DNA of 35,360 nt, from positions 1 to 35,360 of the forward strand of contig JABSSF010000006.1 in assembly GCA_013214485.1 (NCBI GenBank), written 5' to 3'. Both the position numbers and the translations under genes were made by a program. A model generated the notes under the pieces. It saw only the letters and a program-made list of their open reading frames with translations. It did no database searches and was not told the origin of the DNA. The DNA comes from Rickettsiaceae bacterium. Its GTDB lineage: Bacteria; Pseudomonadota; Alphaproteobacteria; Rickettsiales; Rickettsiaceae. Position 1 is the stretch's first letter. Each line of letters starts with the position of its first letter. Below, piece after piece: positions 28,576 to 35,360 of this stretch.

Positions 28576-29475
28576 TCAAGTTTTTATTCCACGTAAATAA
28601 TCAGTAGCAAGCATTTCTTTTTTACCACTAGGCTTAACAGATTTAACATGTAAAATTCCCTTGCCGCATGCTATATCAAATTTATCATTAATTATTGTTC
28701 CAGCTATATAATCATGGGTATCGTTACTATAATCTGCTGTAGTAATTTGTAAATTTTTGCCTTGATGTTTAAAAAACACTCCAGGCCAAGGCTGCATCCC
28801 TCGTATCTTGCAATCAATTTTATACGCGTCTTCTTGCCAATCTATTTCGCATTCTTCTTTTGTTAGTTTATGAGCATAGATTGTCTCTACCTTATTATCT
28901 TGTGGTGTTCTTGGTAAATTATCAATATTATCTAAAGTTTTTAGTAATAATTTTGCTCCTATTTTAGCACATTTATCATGTAACTCTAATACTGTCATAT
29001 GTGAACTTATAGAAAGATCTTCTTGCAATATTATGTCTCCAGTATCAAGACCTGCATCCATCTGCATAATACAGACAGCAGTTTCTTTGTCACCATTAAT
29101 AATTGTGCGCTGGAGCGGTGCGGCACCGCGATATTTTGGTAATTTTGAAGGGTGAATATTAAGGCAACCATATTTTTTAGCATCTAGAATATTTTGTGGA
29201 ATGATAAAACCATAAGCAGCTACAACTATTACATCTGCTTCTATTGAGTTAATTAATTCGGCTTGATCTAAGCTTTTTAAGCTAGTAGGAGTATATATGT
29301 CAATACCATATTCGATGGCTTTTTCGTGGATCGGAGATTTAATTACCTGCATCTTCCGTCCTTTCGGCTTTGGTTTTGCAGTAAATATGGCAACTATTTG
29401 ATGATTTTTAGCATTATTTAGTTCTTCTAGTGCTGGCACTGCAAATTCTGGTGTGCCCATGAAAATTATCTTCAT
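28576..29475 (-). CDS. fmt: methionyl-tRNA formyltransferase
   Basis: MKIIFMGTPEFAVPALEEL...NIHPSKLPKYRGAAPLQRTIINGDKETAVCIMQMDAGLDTGDI. Confidence 0.97.
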   Translation of the reverse strand: MKIIFMGTPEFAVPALEELNNAKNHQIVAIFTAKPKPKGRKMQVIKSPIHEKAIEYGIDIYTPTSLKSLDQAELINSIEADVIVVAAYGFIIPQNILDAKKYGCLNIHPSKLPKYRGAAPLQRTIINGDKETAVCIMQMDAGLDTGDIILQEDLSISSHMTVLELHDKCAKIGAKLLLKTLDNIDNLPRTPQDNKVETIYAHKLTKEECEIDWQEDAYKIDCKIRGMQPWPGVFFKHQGKNLQITTADYSNDTHDYIAGTIINDKFDIACGKGILHVKSVKPSGKKEMLATDYLRGIKT

Positions 29476-29490
29476 TATAGTTTTTTATTA

Positions 29491-29535
29491 ATTTTCAAAC
29501 TTAAAAAATCTAAGGTTTCATTTGTTTTGAGTATA
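29491..29535. repeat. truncated palindromic-element remnant between def and fmt
   Basis: attttcaaacttaaaaaatctaaggtttcatttgttttgagtata matches one end of copy 2. Confidence 0.65.
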
Positions 29536-29585
29536 TATCTAAAGCACATGAGAATCCAGCTGAGGTAAAATAAAAATAAACTAAT

Positions 29586-30107
29586 TTAAGCAATCCTTTT
29601 CTTTAACTTTTTTAATTTACGTAATGCGACATCTTTTTTCATAGAAGATAAATAATCGATTGCTAATTTACCGTTTAAATGATCCATTTCATGTTGTACT
29701 ACTCTAGCAAGCCATCCTTTAGCTTCAAGTTCTTGAATTTGCTTATTACAATCCATATACTTTACTTTTACTTCCTTACTACGTTCTACAGAAATTCTTA
29801 TTCCAGGTAATGATAAACATCCTTCATCAGCAGTTACCATTTCCTTTGAACGTTCTATAATTTCAGGATTTATCATCTTAATTGGATAAAACCCTTCTGG
29901 TCTTTCAAAATCATCATTATCATGAAGATTCATAACTAATATTCTTTGGGAAATCCCAATTTGCGGTGCAGCAAGGCCCACATCACTTCCCATAGTTTCT
30001 ACCATATCATCAATTAATTTAAGTAATTGATCATTGATTGTTTCAACTTCCTGAGCTACTTTTCTTAGTATAGGATTTGGTTCTGTCAATATTGTAAGTT
30101 TTGCCAT
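29586..30107 (-). CDS. def: peptide deformylase
   Basis: VGLAAPQIGISQRI, EGCLSLPG, VQHEMDHLNG motifs. Confidence 0.97.
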   Translation of the reverse strand: MAKLTILTEPNPILRKVAQEVETINDQLLKLIDDMVETMGSDVGLAAPQIGISQRILVMNLHDNDDFERPEGFYPIKMINPEIIERSKEMVTADEGCLSLPGIRISVERSKEVKVKYMDCNKQIQELEAKGWLARVVQHEMDHLNGKLAIDYLSSMKKDVALRKLKKLKKRIA

Positions 30108-30221
30108 AATAATAGAATAATTTTAAATCTCTTAATTAATTTATAGTATTATATCATAACTATCTTTGTATTTCTAGTGTTCGGTTGAATTAATATTTAA
30201 TATAAAAAATATAATTGCTAC

Positions 30222-33200
30222 TTAAAAACTTATACCTTTGCTAAATTTGTTTTGATAAACTATTGATTCTGTACGATATCTAGATTGTAGGTAATTTAAA
30301 AAATTACTATTTTTTAAATAGGTTTTGATGAGTTGATTATTTAAACAATGTTTCATATACAATCTACTGTTAGCAAATGTTTTATTATGTCGCTGAATTT
30401 TATGTTGTTTTTTCATTAGTGTTAAATCTGCTCTTATTTGATCTATATAGTGATATTGACATTTATTAAATATTTTTTTAGAAATATCTAAAATATTACG
30501 TTCTTGGCGAAATAAACTAAGTATATCTCTATCTTTCATGATATTTAGTTGTTTTATCATTTTAATATCTCGATATAATTCATTAATGAAATTATTATTT
30601 TTATTGTAAACTCTAACTACTTTGTTAACATGATTAACTCTGCTTAAGGAATTAATATCTCGTACTTTGAGCAATTTTTTATCAGCAACAGTACGACAAA
30701 ATTCAAATTCTTCTTGTAATACCTGTAAATATTCCTCTGTAGTTTTAGCCTTATCTCTTCTATTACCAAAAATTTCTAATTTATTTAGCTTTTCAGCTAC
30801 CTTAAAATCTTGTTGTAGTATGTAGCCGAAATATTTATTATTTTCTAATTGAGAATAAGTTAAATTCTGCCACCATTTTGGATTATTGATATTATTATAT
30901 ATATTGATTGCTAGATTTCTTTTATCTTCTCTATCTACATTATATTCATAACCAGATTCAGTAAATTCAGCGCTTTTGGCAATAATATCAAAACAGCTTT
31001 TAGTAATTTTTCCTTGGTGTGAATGAATTAAATCTTTTTGGTCAATTTGATTTTGTTGCAATATAAAAATATCTCGTACTATTGTTTCGTGTAACTTAGC
31101 TCTGTTTGGATGTTGCGTCATTTTCAAATAAACTCGCTGATTATGATATCTCATATTAAGCTTTTGTTTATTTATATCAAATGCTGTTTGCTTATCTTGG
31201 TAAATATTTTCTACCTCCTTAAATATTTTTTCACTAATACCATTTTTATTTGCAGTGAAAATCCTTTCTTTAAACATCTGTCCGTGTGGCGAGTTATTAA
31301 TATAATCTATAACTGAGCTAACAACTATATCTTGATATAAAGCATCTTTACTATCTAAAAACTCATGCTTAGCTGGGTTTTGCAAATTTTCTTGGCTAAA
31401 AATACTTTCTTTTAATTTTGTTATAAGCCTACTATTACGCCGAATAGTTTGTTTATCATAATGCAGAGCTTGGCTTTTTCCTTGCCAAAATATTGTTTTT
31501 TCTAATGGATCTTTTAACTTAAATTCTTGGAATGATAACATTGAAGGTTTGAAATCGTCTCCAGGGGATTTGTTAATAATTCGTCTGATTTTTTCTATAG
31601 ATACGTGACCTGGTAATTTACTTGCCATATGCTAGTTCTCAGGTAATAATAATTCATCACTATTTACTATAGAAGCAAAACCAATATGGTTGTTGATTTT
31701 GTTAATTTCATGTAATGTTACTTTGGCTGCTTTTTTACTACCAGAATTGTTATCGTACCAAATTGCCACCTTATGTTCTTTAAAGTTTTTCCAATCTACT
31801 TTTTCTGCGTTTTGCACTCCACCACTCCAGGAAATAATATTATATTCAGGTAATACGTTAACAATTTTCTTTGCAACATTATTTTCAGGTACAATTAAAT
31901 TAACCTTATCATTATCAATTAATTGATCTTTATTATAAACTAAAATTTTAGGTTTGTATTCTATGGTTTCAGGGGTAGGGTCGGTTAAGCTATTTTTTAC
32001 TTCTTTAGTTATTATTTCTATAGCTTCTCTAATAGAACAATTTCTTGCTTCTTTTACTAATAAATAAATATTACCTCTTTCTTTATTGTTAAAATCATAC
32101 CATAAGCCGTTGGTTAAGTTCATTATTAGACTACCACATCTAATATGAAATCCTTCTTTTTTGATTTCATTTTTAGGATTAATCTTAGGGGCATACTTAA
32201 GAAATATCTTTTCAAAATCAGTTTCTTTTATCCCTACACTCATATTCATAAAATTATGTTTTGTTTCTGCTTCTTTAATCATAGTTTCCTCCAATTTTAA
32301 ACTTGATTTATTAAAATATTTATTCTTTTTTCCTATATAATTGATAAAATTTTGTTCAGATTTAGCAGGTGACATTTTTTCTAATGTTTCTATTTCAGCT
32401 ATTAAATTACGTTCTAAATTAGAGTCATTAAATTGTTTTAATTTTTGTTGATTATCGGCTAAATTTTCAGTAAATTTTTGATATTGTAATAATTTTTTAC
32501 CTAAGCCCTGATAATTGCTAAGTTGTAAAAATTGATTTTTATTAAAATCAAATAACCTAGAAAAACTATTGCCTTTTAAATTACCAAGTAGATAAGGATT
32601 TTTTGCAACCATTTCAGCAGCCATAAATTTGCCATTATACCGTACTAAATTAGACCAATTATCTAAAATATGTTTAGTAGAATTTTTATAAATTTGTTCT
32701 AAATATACTGGTAATAATTTCTGCTGATAGTCTTTAGTAGCGGTAATTATTTCTGTTAATTTATGCTTTTCTTGTAAGCAATTATCTAAATTTTGTAATA
32801 ATTTTTCTAGATGTAATTCATAGCCAGCTATTTCTTTAAGTAATGATTTATAACTTTGTTGAATTTTGTATTTATCTAATGTTTTTATAGCTTTAACTAA
32901 TTCTTGAAAATTATGGCTGTATTTGGCTAAATAGCTGGTCTTTTCCTGAACTAAATAGTGGCTTTTGCCTGCATGTTTTTCTAATGTTGCATAATTTAAA
33001 GAAAGCCTGATTATCTGTTGTTCATATAAATTATAATTTTTTAATATTTTCCTAGCATTTAATCTACGCTGTTGTTGTTGTTTAAATTCATGCCATAATT
33101 TATTTTCAATTATCTCAGTATCAGAATTACCTAAGTTTTCTATTTGCCATTTACGTTGATTGATTTCTTTGGTTAATTTAATTACTTCATTATTTGCAGT

Positions 33201-35276
33201 AATATATTCTTTAATTACTTTATAATTACATTCTTTGAGATAGTCGGAAGTGAAATTATTATTAATTTTACGTGAAATACTAATATTTAGGGCTATTAAA
33301 TCTAAAGTTTCTTGAGTGGTTTTAGCTTTAATGGAATAATATCTTCTAGCTAAATTATTATTTAAATCTAATCTATTATAGATATTATCATGTAGTTCTT
33401 TAATATTTGCATAGAATTTTACTTTTTCCCGATGCCGAGTCATCATTACGTTAAATGCTTCAAAACCAATTTGCTTTTCGTAGACTACAAAATTTTGATC
33501 TACTGTTACCCCTTGTAATTTATGAGCAGTTAAAGCATAACCATAATCTAATATTTTTCTATCATAATTAGCAGTATTGATATTTACTATTTTTTTGCTA
33601 TGATCTGCTTTAGTAAATAATACTTTGATTGTAGCATTGCCGTAATCATCTTGTGGCTTTATCGATAATATGGTGCCAACTTCGCCATTAAATATACCTA
33701 AGTCATTTAAGTTGCTAGTAACTACTATTTGTTCATTTTCACAAATATTTATATATTTACCGCCAGTATTGATAAGGTATTCAGTATCTTTAATAACACC
33801 TATATTTTTTAGTTTCTCTCTAACAGCTAAGTTAATTTTTCGAGCCATTTTATTAGTAAAAGTACAGATAGTTAGACTTCTTGTTGTTGCTAAATCTTTA
33901 ATGTTTAAGTTTTTGGCTTTCATAATATAACTATTGATGTAATCATTGAGTAATTTGTGATGTAGCTCATTTTGATTTGCTGTTATTTCTATGGAGTTAT
34001 CTTTTTGATATATTTCTAAAGCTTTTTTCACGTGAAAATTCCCTAGAAATATAGTAGCTTTACGATGTTCTTTATTTAATTGTCTTTTACTTTCTGATAA
34101 TTTGACTGCTCCGCATATTTCTAGTGCTTTTTGAAAAGCTCCTGCAAATCCAACGGCTGTAAGTTGATTATTATCACCAACGAGGATAATTTTTGCTTCA
34201 GCTTTAATAGCTTCTGATAGTAAGTAATCCATGTTACTAAGTTCTGTCATTGAAGCTTCGTCAATGATAATGGCGTGCTTGTTAGTTAGTTTTGTAGTGT
34301 TGTTAAGATATTCATTTTTTTGATAATAATCTGCTTGTAATTCTAGAGTGAATTTTTGTTGATTTTCCAGCAGCCATTTCTTACGCCATAAGCTGGCATT
34401 TTTTGTTTCGATATTAGTAGCTTTGAAAAGTTGTAATGCAGCACTACTACTAGGAGCTACGCCAATGATTTTGTAATTTGCTTTCTTGTATTGCTTAACG
34501 ATTTCTTGCATTACGAAAGTTTTTCCTGCTCCTGGGATACCATGTAATATTGCAATATCTTGACCATTGACAATATCTAAAACGGCTTTTTTTTGTGCTA
34601 AAGAAAGTTCGGGTTTTGAGTGATTAACAATTTGCTCTAGTAAATTTTTTTGTTCTAAATCGTTAAGCTTTATTCCTAATTTATGATTACTAGATTGATT
34701 TAATTGTTGTAGGTTCTTGATAAAGCGATTTTCGAGATCTAAGCGTTTAACTTTACCATATAAAGTTTCCCCCTTTAAATCTTGCTTATTAATTAATGTT
34801 AGTTTTGGAGATTTAATTACTTTTTCTAATAAAGAATTAATTAGTTTATCATTTTCTAGCTGCTTAAGCGGTGTATTCTCCTTTAATGTAACATATAAAG
34901 ATTCTTGTAAAGCTTTTTTTATTTCTTTTAAACTATATACAGGCTTATTTATATCTAACTTATCAATTATTCGCTCAGGGTCGTTGATAATTAATTCAGC
35001 ATTTTTTTGTACAATTTGTTTATTTTGTTTTTCCTTTGAAGAGTTTTTTACATAACGGCTAAGACCTTGATGTTTACTAGGAATTATATCAATACCTCTA
35101 TCAGCATAAGATAAGTGTGATACTCTTGTTGTAAAACCATGTTTAGCTAAATGCTTATTAATAATATCAGCAACTCCTTTACGTAAATAAGCGATAAAGG
35201 ATTTCTTTCCCCAATATAAAAATTTTTGTTTACTAAAATCTATATTACCAGCATTGTCCATAACTAATTTTCGCAT
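30222..35276 (-). pseudogene. traA: TraA-type conjugative relaxase/helicase/primase, lacking its relaxase domain and split by in-frame TAG (31632-31634)
   Basis: 1214-aa ORF: Walker A HGIPGAGKT, helicase motifs IIIDEASM, LVGDNNQLTAVG, GYALTAHKLQGVT, C-terminal primase/Toprim-like; the 468-aa ORF continues in the same frame after ENN-proximal LLLPEN*HMASKLPGHVS. Confidence 0.75.
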
Positions 35277-35360
35277 TGTTAGTCAGGGCAATTTAAAAGT
35301 CACAATCAAAGATTACAAATTACTCTTGAATAGAAACTTATAAAAAACCAATTCTTGTAA

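Noticed and set aside
1-35360. CRISPR array
   Set aside because: No regularly spaced direct repeats seen; the recurring sequences are dispersed palindromic elements of about 165 bp.

Overview
AT-rich window consistent with a Rickettsiales genome, Rickettsia-like from its palindromic repeats, F-type tra operon and gene content; species not determined. Left part (2.3-25.8 kb): an integrative conjugative element of RAGE type. It has a phage/plasmid-like front module (sigma-like protein, HNH endonuclease, AAA primase-helicase) followed by a co-directional F-type T4SS operon (pilin, traL, E, K, B, V, C, W, U, trbC, traN split, traF, H, G, D). It ends with a cargo gene for a GT90/CAP10-like glycosyltransferase. 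Middle (26-30.1 kb): a structured non-coding interval, then apparently chromosomal genes (beta-carbonic anhydrase, tRNA-Ala(GGC), TPR protein, fmt, def). Right end (30.2-35.3 kb, minus strand): a decayed TraA-type relaxase/helicase/primase gene that lacks its relaxase domain and is split by an in-frame TAG. Most notable observations: (1) all four repeats that overlap tra coding sequence lie at signal-peptide or N-terminal segments of exported Tra proteins, and one palindromic element supplies both the traN stop and the likely traF start; (2) terminal stems of the palindromic elements show compensatory changes; (3) in-frame nonsense codons interrupt traN and traA; (4) a GT90 cargo gene follows traD; (5) a duplicated structured RNA-like element has mutually exclusive GC-rich stems; (6) a 33-aa membrane micro-ORF has a degraded duplicate 415 bp away. 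All assignments come from reading the sequence and ORF translations; no database search was run.
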